Assembly (NCBI RefSeq): GCF_042666235.1
Contig: NZ_JBHTFQ010000002.1
Span: forward strand, 496,001 to 560,000
Reading direction: 5' to 3'
Length of the DNA: 64,000 nucleotides
Source of the DNA: Halodurantibacterium daqingensis
Lineage (GTDB): Bacteria; Pseudomonadota; Alphaproteobacteria; Rhodobacterales; Rhodobacteraceae
Below are positions 33,062 to 42,070 of this stretch, piece after piece (within the stretch, counting starts at the first letter, position 1; every line of letters starts with the position of its first letter). The notes under the pieces are model-generated. The model did no database searches. It was given only the letters and a program-made list of their open reading frames with translations, and had not been told where the DNA came from. Both the position numbers and the translations under genes were made by a program.

Positions 33062-34222
33062 TCAGTCCCTCTCGCTGGCTTCGCGCAGCGCATCGGCAAG
33101 AAGGTTCAGCGCCAGAACCAGGCTCATCAGCGCCAGGGCCGGGGCCAGCGCCGCATGCGGAAAGGCCGACAGAAGCCTGCGGCCATCATTGATCGTCGAG
33201 CCCCAGTCGGGGCTTTCCGGGCTGACCCCCAGACCGAAGAAGCCCAGCGTGCCAAGAAGGATCGTCGTATAGCCGATGCGCAGGCAGAAATCGACGATCA
33301 GCGGGCCCCGCGCATTGGGCAGGATTTCCCACAGCAGGATATACCAAAGGCCCTCGCCACGGGTCCGGGCGGCGGCCACGTAATCGCGCGCGCGCAGATC
33401 CATGGTCAGGCCGCGCACGATGCGAAACACCGTCGGAGCATTGACAAAGGCCACCGCGACAAAGACGTTGAGCAGGTTCGGCTCCATCCGCCAGAGTCCC
33501 AGGGGATCCGCATCGAAGGCCAGCCCCGCCCAGGCCCAGAACCCCAGCAGCAGCACCGCTCCCAGCGCCCCGGCCCGCATCAGACCGCTGCCGGACTGGC
33601 GACTGTGCACAAGAAGCAGCAGGAACAGCACCGGGAACAGGAACAGGACCGCCGCCAGAGTCGTCGGGATCGCCGTAAGCTGGATTTCCGGCGTGACAAG
33701 AAGGTAGAACAGCAGGATCACCGGAAAGGCCAGAACCAGATTGGCAAGGAAGGTCAGCGCCGCATCCAGCCGCCCGCCGACATAGCCCGCCGGCAGGCCC
33801 AGGGTGATGCCCATGACAAAGGCGAGCGCCGTCGCGGCAGGCGCGATAACCAGTACCCGGCGCGCGCCCATCACCATCCGCGAAAAGACGTCGCGCGCGC
33901 GGCTGTCACCGCCCAGCAGGTAATGGCCATATCCCTCGCCCGGGTTGGGCAGCGGCGCGCCCGGCAAGGCATTGCGCATCCCGCTTTGTGCGGCAAGCAC
34001 CGGATGGGTGATGATCAGATCGGCGAAAAGCGCCGTGAACACCCAGAACAGCACCAACACCACGCCCAGAAGCCCCATGGGGCCGGTGATGACGCGGCCA
34101 TAAAGCCCCAGCCGCGCACGCAGCGAAAAGGACACCGCGAGCGTTACGGCCAGCGCCGCCCAGACCGGCCAGAACCGGATCAGGGCCTGCCAGAGGATTG
34201 CGCCCCAGCCAAGCGGTTCCAT
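33062..34222 (-). CDS. ABC transporter permease, DppC/OppC type
   Basis: A 386-residue permease, longer than the usual 300 because of extra hydrophobic segments between about 150 and 215. It opens with several helices, and the periplasmic loop contains HYLLGGDSRARDVFSRMVMGARRVL, typical of DppC. The transporter EAA-type loop is VAAARTRGEGLWYILLWEILPNARGPL (about 280-306). It pairs with the DppB-like permease ten bases upstream. It handles a peptide-like or similar small solute that cannot be named. Confidence 0.9.
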   Translation of the reverse strand: MEPLGWGAILWQALIRFWPVWAALAVTLAVSFSLRARLGLYGRVITGPMGLLGVVLVLFWVFTALFADLIITHPVLAAQSGMRNALPGAPLPNPGEGYGHYLLGGDSRARDVFSRMVMGARRVLVIAPAATALAFVMGITLGLPAGYVGGRLDAALTFLANLVLAFPVILLFYLLVTPEIQLTAIPTTLAAVLFLFPVLFLLLLVHSRQSGSGLMRAGALGAVLLLGFWAWAGLAFDADPLGLWRMEPNLLNVFVAVAFVNAPTVFRIVRGLTMDLRARDYVAAARTRGEGLWYILLWEILPNARGPLIVDFCLRIGYTTILLGTLGFFGLGVSPESPDWGSTINDGRRLLSAFPHAALAPALALMSLVLALNLLADALREASERD

Positions 34223-34231
34223 CGGCCTCTC

Positions 34232-35293
34232 CTATGTCACGCGGATGCGGGGGTTGAGCAGCCGGTAGCCAAGATCGGATACAAGCTGGGTTGCCAGCAC
34301 CACCACCACCGCCACCACCGAACAGGCCAGCAGCAGGTCAATGTCGTTGTTGCCCGCCGCCTGCACCAGCGTCCAGCCGAACCCCTTGTAGTTGAACAGG
34401 GTTTCCACGATCACCACGCCGTTCAGAAGCCAGGGGAACTGCAGCATGATGACGGTGAACGGCGCGATCAGCGCGTTGCGCAGCGCATGGCGCAGGACGA
34501 TCGTGCCAAAGCCCAGGCCCTTGAGCCGCGCGGTGCGGATATACTGCTGGGTCATCACCTCGGCCATGCTGGCGCGGGTCATCCGCGCGATGTAACCGGT
34601 GCCGTAAAGCGCGATCGTCGCCACCGGCAGGGCAAAGTTCCAGAAGGTGATGCGGGTGCTGGCGCTGGTGGCCGTGCCAAGGAACAGGGTGTTGCGGTCC
34701 AGAAGGCCCCAGTCCTTCAGGATCGGCGAAAGCCCCGTGCTGGCCGAGCCGAGCAGTGCGATCAGCACCACGCCCGAGACATATTCCGGGGTGGCAGCGC
34801 TGCCGATGGCCACCGCCGAAAGTGCGCGGTCGGTGCGGCTGCCTTCACGCATGCCGGCCAGAACCCCCAGCGTCAGCGCGGTGGGCACCATGACGATCAT
34901 CACCCAGATCATCAGCCAGCCGGTGGCCGGCAGGCTCCAGCCCAGAACCGTTGCCACATCGCTCCGCAGGCTGGTGGAAAAGCCCCAGTGCCCCTGCAGG
35001 ACACCGCAGAAGCGCACCTCGGGCGCCGCGCAACGGCCAGGCACACCGGCCGCGGCACCCGCGCCATCAGGCACCACGCCCAGCCATTCGCCATAGCGCA
35101 GCAACAACGGCCGGTCATAGCCATTGCGCACCAGCCAGCTTGCCACCTCGGCATCGGTCATCCGGCTCGAGGCTTCGGTGCGGGCCAGTTTCTCTAGGTT
35201 GGGCGGCAGATGCGTGAGGTAGAAGACGATGAACGTCAGGCACAGCGCCGTCAGGATCATCAGCGCCACCCGGCGCAACAGGAACTTCAGCAT
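34232..35293 (-). CDS. ABC transporter permease, DppB/OppB type
   Basis: A 353-residue permease beginning LKFLLRRVALMILTALCLTFIVFYLTH, the classic DppB start, followed by a periplasmic loop of about 85 residues. The membrane domain includes an EAA-type loop, QQYIRTARLKGLGFGTIVLRHALRNALIAP (about 255-284), that docks the ATPase. It forms the channel with the DppC-like protein. It lies 47 bases after the binding-protein gene in one operon. Confidence 0.9.
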   Translation of the reverse strand: MLKFLLRRVALMILTALCLTFIVFYLTHLPPNLEKLARTEASSRMTDAEVASWLVRNGYDRPLLLRYGEWLGVVPDGAGAAAGVPGRCAAPEVRFCGVLQGHWGFSTSLRSDVATVLGWSLPATGWLMIWVMIVMVPTALTLGVLAGMREGSRTDRALSAVAIGSAATPEYVSGVVLIALLGSASTGLSPILKDWGLLDRNTLFLGTATSASTRITFWNFALPVATIALYGTGYIARMTRASMAEVMTQQYIRTARLKGLGFGTIVLRHALRNALIAPFTVIMLQFPWLLNGVVIVETLFNYKGFGWTLVQAAGNNDIDLLLACSVVAVVVVLATQLVSDLGYRLLNPRIRVT

Positions 35294-35340
35294 GACGGGG
35301 CCTCTGGCGGGGCGGGCTGCTGCCCGCCCGGTCGCGGCAC

Positions 35341-36981
35341 TCAGTCCTCCAGCCAGTATTTGTAGAGGTGCAACTCGAAGGTCGGGTGCATTTCGGCGCC
35401 CCGTACATTGGGGCGGCTGTGCCGGTAGATCGAGCGCCAGTAGGGCTGGATCAGCACGCCTTCCTCCTGCAGGATCTGCTGGATCCGCGCCATGACCTCG
35501 CGGCGCTGATCGGCATCGGCGATCGACATCGCCTCGGTCAGAAGCGAGTCGAACTCGGCATTGGAAAAGGCGGTTTCATTCCAGGCCACGCCGGACCGAT
35601 AGGCGATCGCCAGCGTCTGCACGCCAAGCGGGCGCATGTTCCATTCGGTCGCCGAGAAGGGATATTTGGTCCAGTCGTTCCAGAAGGTCGCGCCCGGAAG
35701 GATGGTGCGGCGCACATTGATGCCGGCGTCACGCAACTGGGCCGCCACCGCATCGCAGGTCGCGGCCTGCCAGTCATCGTCGAGCGAGATCAGCTCGAAC
35801 TCGGTCTCGGCATGGCCGGCTTCCTCCAGCAGCGCCAGCGCCGCGGCGGGATCGTGGACGGGGGGCGGCAATTCGGCATATTCGGGATGGATCGGGCAGA
35901 CATGGTGGTTTTCCGCCACCTCGCCAAGATCATTATAGCCCAGTTCCAGCACCACCGCATTGTCCACCGCCATCTGCAGCGCGCGGCGCACGCGCACATC
36001 CCGGTATTCCGGCGCCTCCTGGTTGAAGCGCACGGCCAGCGTGGCCGCGGTGATCGCCTCGGTGCGGGTCCAGCCCAGCGCATCCATGATGTCGATGAAA
36101 TCGCCCGTGGTCTGATAGGTCATGTCGATCTCGTCCGCCTCGGCCGCGGCGACCCAGGCGGCGCCATCGGTGCCGTAGTCGGTGAACTCGATCCGGTCGA
36201 GCCAGGCGCCTTCGCCCCACCAGGCATGGTCGGTGTTGCGCACCAACGTGGCCCGCAGCCCCGGTTCGAAGTTCTCGGGCAGGAATGGGCCGGTGCCGAT
36301 CGGCGCGGCCAGCAGATCGCCACCGTCATAGGAGGGATGCACCACCGCCGCGGGATAATCGGCAAGGTTGGCGATCAGGGTGATATCGGGTTCCGACAGC
36401 GCCAGGCGCAGGCTGTGGTCATCCAGAATCTCGATCGCATCCGCGCGCAGACGGTTGGTTTCGGTATCCATCAGCGGCGCCATGCGTCCTGCCATGGAAT
36501 TGCCTTCAAGCGTGCCGTCGCACCAGCGCTCGAAGTTGTGGGCCACGTCATGGGCGGTGAAGGGATCGCCGTTGTTCCAGCTGACACCCTGGCGGATGTA
36601 CATCAGATACTCGGTCGCATCCTCGTTCACCTCCCACCGTTCCAGCAGGACGGGGGCGAAGGTGCCGTCGATATTGTATTCAACGAGATATTCCAGCCAG
36701 CCGCGGTAGAAGTTTGAGATCTGCGACCAGTCGGCCAGCCGCGGATCCTTGAGCGCCTTCAGCTCCATCTGGATCCGCAGCGTTCCGCCCTGAACCGGAG
36801 TCTGGGCGCGCGCAGCAGGGGCGGCCAGCCCCAGCAAGCCGTAAGCCGCGGCGGCCGAGGCGCCCAGCGCGCTGGCCCGGGTCAGGAATTCGCGCCGGTC
36901 AAGAAGGCCCGCACGGCATTCCTGCGCGAACAGCGTCACGGCGGGGTGAAGGGTGCCCGCATCGGGCGATGGCTTGGTCAT
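35341..36981 (-). CDS. ABC transporter substrate-binding protein (family 5), Tat-exported
   Basis: A 546-residue periplasmic binding protein of the oligopeptide/nickel family (SBP_bac_5). The N-terminus carries a twin-arginine signal (LDRREFLTRASALG, Arg29-Arg30) with cleavage near ARA-QT at residue 58. The core has QGVSWNNGDPFTAHDVAHNFERW near 135-157, PIGTGPFLPENFEPG, and VRVRRALQMAVDNAVVLE. Tat export suggests folding in the cytoplasm first. It is first in the transporter operon and follows the AraC-type regulator on the same strand after about 200 bases. Confidence 0.92.
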   Translation of the reverse strand: MTKPSPDAGTLHPAVTLFAQECRAGLLDRREFLTRASALGASAAAAYGLLGLAAPAARAQTPVQGGTLRIQMELKALKDPRLADWSQISNFYRGWLEYLVEYNIDGTFAPVLLERWEVNEDATEYLMYIRQGVSWNNGDPFTAHDVAHNFERWCDGTLEGNSMAGRMAPLMDTETNRLRADAIEILDDHSLRLALSEPDITLIANLADYPAAVVHPSYDGGDLLAAPIGTGPFLPENFEPGLRATLVRNTDHAWWGEGAWLDRIEFTDYGTDGAAWVAAAEADEIDMTYQTTGDFIDIMDALGWTRTEAITAATLAVRFNQEAPEYRDVRVRRALQMAVDNAVVLELGYNDLGEVAENHHVCPIHPEYAELPPPVHDPAAALALLEEAGHAETEFELISLDDDWQAATCDAVAAQLRDAGINVRRTILPGATFWNDWTKYPFSATEWNMRPLGVQTLAIAYRSGVAWNETAFSNAEFDSLLTEAMSIADADQRREVMARIQQILQEEGVLIQPYWRSIYRHSRPNVRGAEMHPTFELHLYKYWLED

Positions 36982-37180
36982 CGGTTCCTCCTGTCCCGGC
37001 CGGCAGGGCCAGCCATTCGTTGCAGCGCCGCATGTGCCGGTGGCAGGCCGGCCGGAAGGGCCAGGTGCGACAAGTCCTCGTAGAAGAAACGACAGAGGCC
37101 GTCAGGTCAACCCGTGAGGGTATCAAACGCGGGATCCGTCAGGGATCTTGCCACAGCCGGCGCGGGAAGAGGCGCGGGCG

Positions 37181-37987
37181 TCAGCCCCCCTTGCGGAAGG
37201 CCGAGGGCGTCTTGCCGGTGCGCTGGTGAAAGCTGCGGGTGAAATAGGCGGGCGAGCGGAAGCCGAGGCTCTTCGCGACCTCCTTGACCGGGGCCGAGGT
37301 TTCGGCCAGCAGGCGGCGGGCCTCGAACAGCAGCCGGTCCTGCAGAAGATCATGGGCGGCACGGCCACAGCTTTGCCGGCAGGCGCGGCTGAGATGGGTG
37401 GGGGTCACCCCCAGCGCGGTGGCATAATCGGCAATGTCCAGCCCCTGCCGGAAATCCCGTTCGAGAAGCGCGGCAAAGCGCGCTGCCAGCCGGTGCGCCG
37501 CATCGGGGCGCCGCGCCGGTTCCTGGTGCAGGGCAAGCCGCTCGATGCAGATCGCGATCAGCCCCGAAAGATGATGCACCGCGCGGTCATGGCCGGGGCG
37601 GCGCCCGTCGGATTCGCGCTGGATCTGGTCGATCAGCGATGTCAGTTCGGCCTGGGCAGAGGCCTCGCGCAGACGCAGGTGCTGCGGAGCCTCGGGCAGA
37701 TGGGTCAGCCCGTGGTCGCGGCCGAAGAACAGCGCGGTGCCATAGGTCTGGGCGGTCATGTCAAAGCCGTGCATCGTGCCGGCCGGCAGGAAGATCGCAT
37801 TATGGGCGCCAAAGCCCCGGGTGACGCCGGACACGGTGATCCGCCCCTGGCCCCGGGTGAACCAGAGCAGCAGCGGCTCGGCGTAGGAGCGCATCGCCTC
37901 GATCCGCCAGCGTCCGCCGGCGGCAAGACGGGCAATCGGCACCACACGCGGCCGGGCCGGGCTGTCGGGAATCAGGGTCACTGCCAT
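37181..37987 (-). CDS. AraC-family transcriptional regulator
   Basis: A 268-residue regulator. Residues about 20-110 form a cupin-like sensor (RGQGRITVSGVTRGFGAHNAIFLPAGTMHGFDM). The C-terminal 100 residues hold the two helix-turn-helix motifs of the AraC type, IADYATALGVTPTHLSRACRQ and VKEVAKSLGFRSPAYFTRSFHQRTGKTPSAFR. It lies directly upstream of the ABC transporter operon on the same strand, so control of that operon is likely. The ligand is unknown. A GTTCGGT-rich upstream gap of 134 bases separates it from miaA. Confidence 0.9.
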   Translation of the reverse strand: MAVTLIPDSPARPRVVPIARLAAGGRWRIEAMRSYAEPLLLWFTRGQGRITVSGVTRGFGAHNAIFLPAGTMHGFDMTAQTYGTALFFGRDHGLTHLPEAPQHLRLREASAQAELTSLIDQIQRESDGRRPGHDRAVHHLSGLIAICIERLALHQEPARRPDAAHRLAARFAALLERDFRQGLDIADYATALGVTPTHLSRACRQSCGRAAHDLLQDRLLFEARRLLAETSAPVKEVAKSLGFRSPAYFTRSFHQRTGKTPSAFRKGG

Positions 37988-38121
37988 TTCCGCTGTCCTT
38001 CTGGAACGACCCTTGCGCGGGTTCGGTCGGATGACGCAACCCTAGGGCAGGGCCGTGCCGAACCCCAAGCGCAAATCGCAAGGCCGCCCGCCACGCCCCC
38101 GGCGCTGTGGCCGATCCGCCA

Positions 38122-38994
38122 TCAGGGCAGGGAAAGCGCCTCCCAGCTGCGCATCCGGTTGCGGAACCAGGTGCGCTGACGCTTGGCATATTGGCGGCTG
38201 GCCAGCTTGGCGGCGGCGACGGCCTCGTCCAGCGTCATCTCGCGCCGCAACCAGCCGATCAGTTCCGGCGCGCCGATGGCCCGCGCCCATGGCGCGGCAA
38301 GGTCCCAATGGGGCAGGTTCGCGCGCGCCTCGTCCAGCGCGCCGTCCTGCACCATGCGCTCGAACCGCTGGTCGATCCGCGCGCCAAGCCAGTCGCGGTC
38401 GGGTTTCAGCACCAAAGCCTGCGCCTCTGAGAGCGGCAGAACCGGAGGGCCGGTTTCGTCCTGCCAGGCGGCGAGACCACGCCCTGTGGCCTGCAACACC
38501 TCCCAGGCGCGCTGCACCCTTGCGGGGTTGCGCTGGTCGATGCGGTCGCGTGTTGCCGGGTCAAGCTCGGCCAGCAGCGCCTCGAACCCTTCGGCGGCGC
38601 GGCGGCGGTCGGCCAGCGCGCGCAGATCAGGCGGGGTGGCGGGCATTTCGACCAGCCCCTCGGTGAGCGCCGAGAAATAGAGCCCGGTTCCCCCGACGAT
38701 CACCGGCCGGTCCGGCAGCAGCGGCGTCACCTCGCGCAGCCAATGCCCGACCGAATAGGGTTGGTCGCGCGCAACATGGCCGTAAAGCAGATGTGGTGCG
38801 CGCGACGTATCCGCAGGCGTGGGCCGCGCGGTGAGGACAGTCCAGCAGTCGAACACCTGCAAGGCATCGGCATTGACCACCGGCCGCCCCTGCGCCACCG
38901 CGATCGAAAGCGCGAGCGCGGATTTGCCCGAGGCCGTCGGCCCGGCAATCAGGACCGGGCGCCCGGGGTCGATCCGCTCCAGAATATCCTGCAT
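38122..38994 (-). CDS. miaA: tRNA dimethylallyltransferase
   Basis: A 290-residue MiaA that adds a dimethylallyl group to A37 of tRNAs reading UNN codons. The P-loop is GPTASGKSALA (18-28). VVNADALQVF follows, with the Asp that activates the tRNA amine, and then IVGGTGLYFSALTEG near 100. The C-terminal KLASRQYAKRQRTWFRNRM ends the family. The start at 38994 is chosen because MQDILERIDPGRPVLIAGPTASGKS fits family length; the frame extends to 39177, overlapping pyrH. It diverges from pyrH. Confidence 0.94.
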   Translation of the reverse strand: MQDILERIDPGRPVLIAGPTASGKSALALSIAVAQGRPVVNADALQVFDCWTVLTARPTPADTSRAPHLLYGHVARDQPYSVGHWLREVTPLLPDRPVIVGGTGLYFSALTEGLVEMPATPPDLRALADRRRAAEGFEALLAELDPATRDRIDQRNPARVQRAWEVLQATGRGLAAWQDETGPPVLPLSEAQALVLKPDRDWLGARIDQRFERMVQDGALDEARANLPHWDLAAPWARAIGAPELIGWLRREMTLDEAVAAAKLASRQYAKRQRTWFRNRMRSWEALSLP

Positions 38995-39140
38995 CGCCCG
39001 CGTCCTGTCTTCCTTTTCGGTTCCATTCTGCCCATCCCGCCCGAGAGCGGTTGAACCCCGGGCGCTTTTCCGACATTTTGCGCGCCAGGAAAACAGCCGA
39101 TTTGCGCGCCTTCGGGCTGCGCCAGCGAAAGACGACATCC

Positions 39141-39878
39141 ATGACCGATGCACAGGAACCGCAAAAGGGCGTGACATACAAGCGCGTCCTTCTGAAAATC
39201 TCGGGCGAGGCGCTGATGGGCCCGCAGGGCTTCGGCCTTCATCCGCCGACCGTCCAGCGCATCGCGCAAGAGGTCCGGTCGGTCCATGCGCTTGGGGTCG
39301 AGATCTGCATGGTGATCGGCGGCGGCAACATCTTCCGCGGGCTACAGGGCAGTGCGCAGGGGATGGAGCGGACCACCGCCGACTACATGGGGATGCTGGC
39401 CACGGTGATGAACGCGCTGGCCATGCAGTCGGCGCTGGAAGAGCTGAACGTTCATACCCGCGTCATCTCGGCCATTCCGATGGACCAGGTCTGCGAACCC
39501 TACATCCGCCGCCGCGCCGTGCGCCACCTTGAGAAGAAGCGCGTCGTCATCTTTGCCGCCGGCACCGGCAACCCCTATTTCACCACCGATACCGCCGCGA
39601 CGCTGCGCGCCAACGAAATGGCCTGCGAGGCGATCTTCAAGGGCACCAAGGTCGATGGCGTCTATGACAAGGATCCGGTCAAGAACCCGGATGCCAAACG
39701 CTACGACCGCGTGAGCTATGACGAGGTGCTGCAGAAGAACCTGGGCGTGATGGATGCCTCGGCCATTGCGCTGGCGCGGGACAACAACCTGCCGATCATC
39801 GTCTTTTCGCTGGACGAACCCGGCGGATTCCGCGGCATCCTGAGCGGGCAGGGAACCTATACAAGGGTGCATGGCTGA
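39141..39878 (+). CDS. pyrH: UMP kinase
   Basis: A 245-residue amino-acid-kinase fold enzyme phosphorylating UMP to UDP. Signatures are YKRVLLKISGEALMG (13-27), VIGGGNIFRG near 60-69, TTADYMGMLATVMNALA near 80-96, and FAAGTGNPYFTTDTAA near 138-153. The start MTDAQEPQKGV at 39141 gives the normal length; an earlier ATG at 39051 lies in the miaA-pyrH gap. It heads the run of core genes. The usual upstream rpsB-tsf pair is not here; miaA takes its place. Confidence 0.95.
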   Translation: MTDAQEPQKGVTYKRVLLKISGEALMGPQGFGLHPPTVQRIAQEVRSVHALGVEICMVIGGGNIFRGLQGSAQGMERTTADYMGMLATVMNALAMQSALEELNVHTRVISAIPMDQVCEPYIRRRAVRHLEKKRVVIFAAGTGNPYFTTDTAATLRANEMACEAIFKGTKVDGVYDKDPVKNPDAKRYDRVSYDEVLQKNLGVMDASAIALARDNNLPIIVFSLDEPGGFRGILSGQGTYTRVHG

Positions 39879-39954
39879 GACTATCCAAGCGCGGGCTTTG
39901 CGACTATGACGAAGGCAACGCCCCGGGACCGACGACAATAAGAAGAGAGACATC

Positions 39955-40518
39955 ATGTCCGAAGACATCGAAATCGATCTTGACGATCTGAACCGCCGCA
40001 TGGACGGCGCCATGGCCGCGCTGCGGCAGGAATTCGCCTCGCTGCGGACGGGGCGCGCCTCGGCCACGATGGTCGAGCCGATCATGGTGGACGCCTATGG
40101 TGCCATGACGCCGATCAACCAGGTGGGCACCGTGAACGTGCCCGAACCGCGCATGGTGACGATCAACGTTTGGGACAAGGCGCTGGTCGGCAAGGTGGAA
40201 CGCGCGATCCGCGATTCGGGCCTTGGCATCAACCCGGTGGTCGATGGCCCGATCATTCGCCTGCCCATTCCCGAGCTGAACGAGGAACGCCGCACGCAGC
40301 TGACCAAGGTCGCCGCACAATATGCCGAACATGCGCGCGTTGCGATCCGCAACGTCCGCCGCGACGGCATGGACCGGATCAAGAAGGCCAAGACCGCCGG
40401 CATGAGCGAGGATGAACAGAAGATCTGGTCGGACGAGATCCAGGAACTCACTGACAAGGCGATCGCCGCCGTGGACAAGCTTCTGGAAACCAAGCAGCAG
40501 GAGATCATGCAGGTCTGA
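39955..40518 (+). CDS. frr: Ribosome recycling factor
   Basis: A 187-residue RRF that splits ribosomes from mRNA after termination with EF-G. It shows the three-helix-bundle signatures LRTGRASATMVEPIMVDAYGAMTPINQVGTVNVPEPR (about 27-64), RKTRTQL-like RRTQLTKVAAQYAEHARVAIRNVRRD, and a C-terminal DEIQELTDKAIAAVDKLLETKQQEIMQV. Length is normal. It lies 76 bases after pyrH and 26 before uppS. Confidence 0.96.
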   Translation: MSEDIEIDLDDLNRRMDGAMAALRQEFASLRTGRASATMVEPIMVDAYGAMTPINQVGTVNVPEPRMVTINVWDKALVGKVERAIRDSGLGINPVVDGPIIRLPIPELNEERRTQLTKVAAQYAEHARVAIRNVRRDGMDRIKKAKTAGMSEDEQKIWSDEIQELTDKAIAAVDKLLETKQQEIMQV

Positions 40519-40544
40519 TCCTGCGGATCGGGAGGGAGCAGCGC

Positions 40545-41270
40545 TTGGCCGCCAAGGACATCAGTGTGACGATGCCGCTGCACGTGGCCATCATCATGGA
40601 CGGCAACGGCCGCTGGGCCAGGAACCGCGGCTGGCCGCGGTTGGTTGGCCATCGCCGCGGCGCCGAGCGCGTCAAGCAGATCGTCAAGGCCTGCCCCGAT
40701 CTGGGGGTGAGCCATCTGACGATCTATGCCTTTTCGACCGAGAACTGGAAGCGGTCCACCGAAGAGGTGCTTGGCCTCATGACGCTGTTCAGCCGCTATA
40801 TCGAGCGCGAGGCCGAGGGGCTGAATGCCGAGGGGGTGCGGATGCGCTTCATCGGGGACCGCGCGCCCCTGGACGGGCGGTTGCGGCGGCTGATGGACGG
40901 GATCGAGGCCCGCACCTGCGGCAATGACCGGCTGAACCTGACGGTCGCCATCAACTATGGCGGCCGGAACGAACTGATGCGCGCGGCGCGCAAACTGGCC
41001 GAGGCTGCGGCCCAGGGCGTGTTGACGCCCGAGGCGATCACCGAGGAAACGCTGGCCGCAGCCCTGGATACCGCCGATCTGCCCGACCCCGATCTGGTGA
41101 TCCGCACCAGCGGCGAGACGCGGATCTCGAACTATCTTCTCTGGCAGTCGGCCTATGCGGAATACGAATTCACCGGCACCCTCTGGCCCGATTTCTCGCC
41201 GGCGGAACTGGGCACGATCCTTGACCGGTTTGCGCTGCGCGACCGCCGGTTCGGGGCGGTGAAGGCATGA
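40545..41270 (+). CDS. uppS: Undecaprenyl diphosphate synthase
   Basis: A 241-residue cis-prenyltransferase making the C55 lipid carrier for peptidoglycan and other polymers. Landmarks are IIMDGNGRWARNRGWPRLVGHRRGAE (about 16-41, catalytic Asp), SHLTIYAFSTENWKRS near 57-72, and DLVIRTSGETRISNYLLWQSAYAEYEF near 186-212. The start is a TTG at 40545 with GGGAGGGAG before it; a later ATG at residue 10 is possible but less well placed. It overlaps cdsA by ATGA. Confidence 0.95.
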   Translation: MAAKDISVTMPLHVAIIMDGNGRWARNRGWPRLVGHRRGAERVKQIVKACPDLGVSHLTIYAFSTENWKRSTEEVLGLMTLFSRYIEREAEGLNAEGVRMRFIGDRAPLDGRLRRLMDGIEARTCGNDRLNLTVAINYGGRNELMRAARKLAEAAAQGVLTPEAITEETLAAALDTADLPDPDLVIRTSGETRISNYLLWQSAYAEYEFTGTLWPDFSPAELGTILDRFALRDRRFGAVKA

Positions 41271-42070
41271 TCGGAAGCGGAAAGTTTCAGGATCTGGCGC
41301 CCCGGTTCGGATCGGCGATCATCATGGCCGCCGTGGGGATCGGTGCCATCTGGGCCGGCGGGGTCTGGTTTCTTCTGCTGGTGGCGCTGATCGTCGCCGG
41401 CATGATCTGGGAGCTGCACGCCATCCTCACCCCCGAGCCACGGGGAAAGGCGGGGCTGGTGCTGGGTGCCATGGCCGGGGGCGCCGTGCTGCTCTCGGGC
41501 CTTGTGCCGGTGGCGTTGGCGCTGCCCTTTGCCTTGCTGCCCTCGATCGCGGGTATCGGGCTTTTGCGCCGCAACCGCAGCCTCTTTGGCGGCTATGGCG
41601 CGCTGATTGTCCTGGCGGGGTTCGGCCTTTTTCATCTGCGCGACGAATTCGGGCTGATCTGGATCGTCTGGCTTGTGGCGGTGGTGGTGGCCTCGGATGT
41701 GCTGGGCTATTTCGCCGGCCGGGTGATCGGCGGGCCGAAGTTCTGGCCGCGTGTCAGCCCGAAAAAGACCTGGTCGGGCACGATTGCCGGCTGGGTTGGT
41801 GCTGCTGCGGTGGGCTTTGGCATCATCGCCGTGACCGGCGCGCGCATCGATCTGGTCGGGCTGTCGATTGCCGCGGCGATGGCCGCGCAGCTTGGCGACA
41901 TGGCCGAAAGCGCGGTCAAGCGGAAGATGGGGGTCAAGGACGCCTCGAACCTCATCCCCGGCCACGGGGGGCTGCTGGACCGATTTGACGGAATGCTTGG
42001 GGCGGCGATCTTCCTGCTTCTGGTCGAACGGCTTGCCGATTTTCCGCCCGTGCCGGGCACAGCCTTCTGA
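41267..42070 (+). CDS. cdsA: Phosphatidate cytidylyltransferase
   Basis: A 267-residue membrane enzyme that makes CDP-diacylglycerol from phosphatidate and CTP. It has about seven hydrophobic segments and the C-terminal signature SPKKTWSGTIAGWVGAAAVGFG (162-183), then KRKMGVKDASNLIPGHGGLLDRFDGMLGA (218-246), which holds the catalytic Asp residues. It overlaps uppS (ATGA) and dxr (TGATG). Confidence 0.95.
   Translation: MIGSGKFQDLAPRFGSAIIMAAVGIGAIWAGGVWFLLLVALIVAGMIWELHAILTPEPRGKAGLVLGAMAGGAVLLSGLVPVALALPFALLPSIAGIGLLRRNRSLFGGYGALIVLAGFGLFHLRDEFGLIWIVWLVAVVVASDVLGYFAGRVIGGPKFWPRVSPKKTWSGTIAGWVGAAAVGFGIIAVTGARIDLVGLSIAAAMAAQLGDMAESAVKRKMGVKDASNLIPGHGGLLDRFDGMLGAAIFLLLVERLADFPPVPGTAF

Noticed and set aside
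31082..35197. Very long plus-strand open frame (1371 codons) opposite the ABC transporter
   Set aside because: The minus strand has four unmistakable ABC transporter genes. The plus translation is His/Arg/Gln-rich with no domains.
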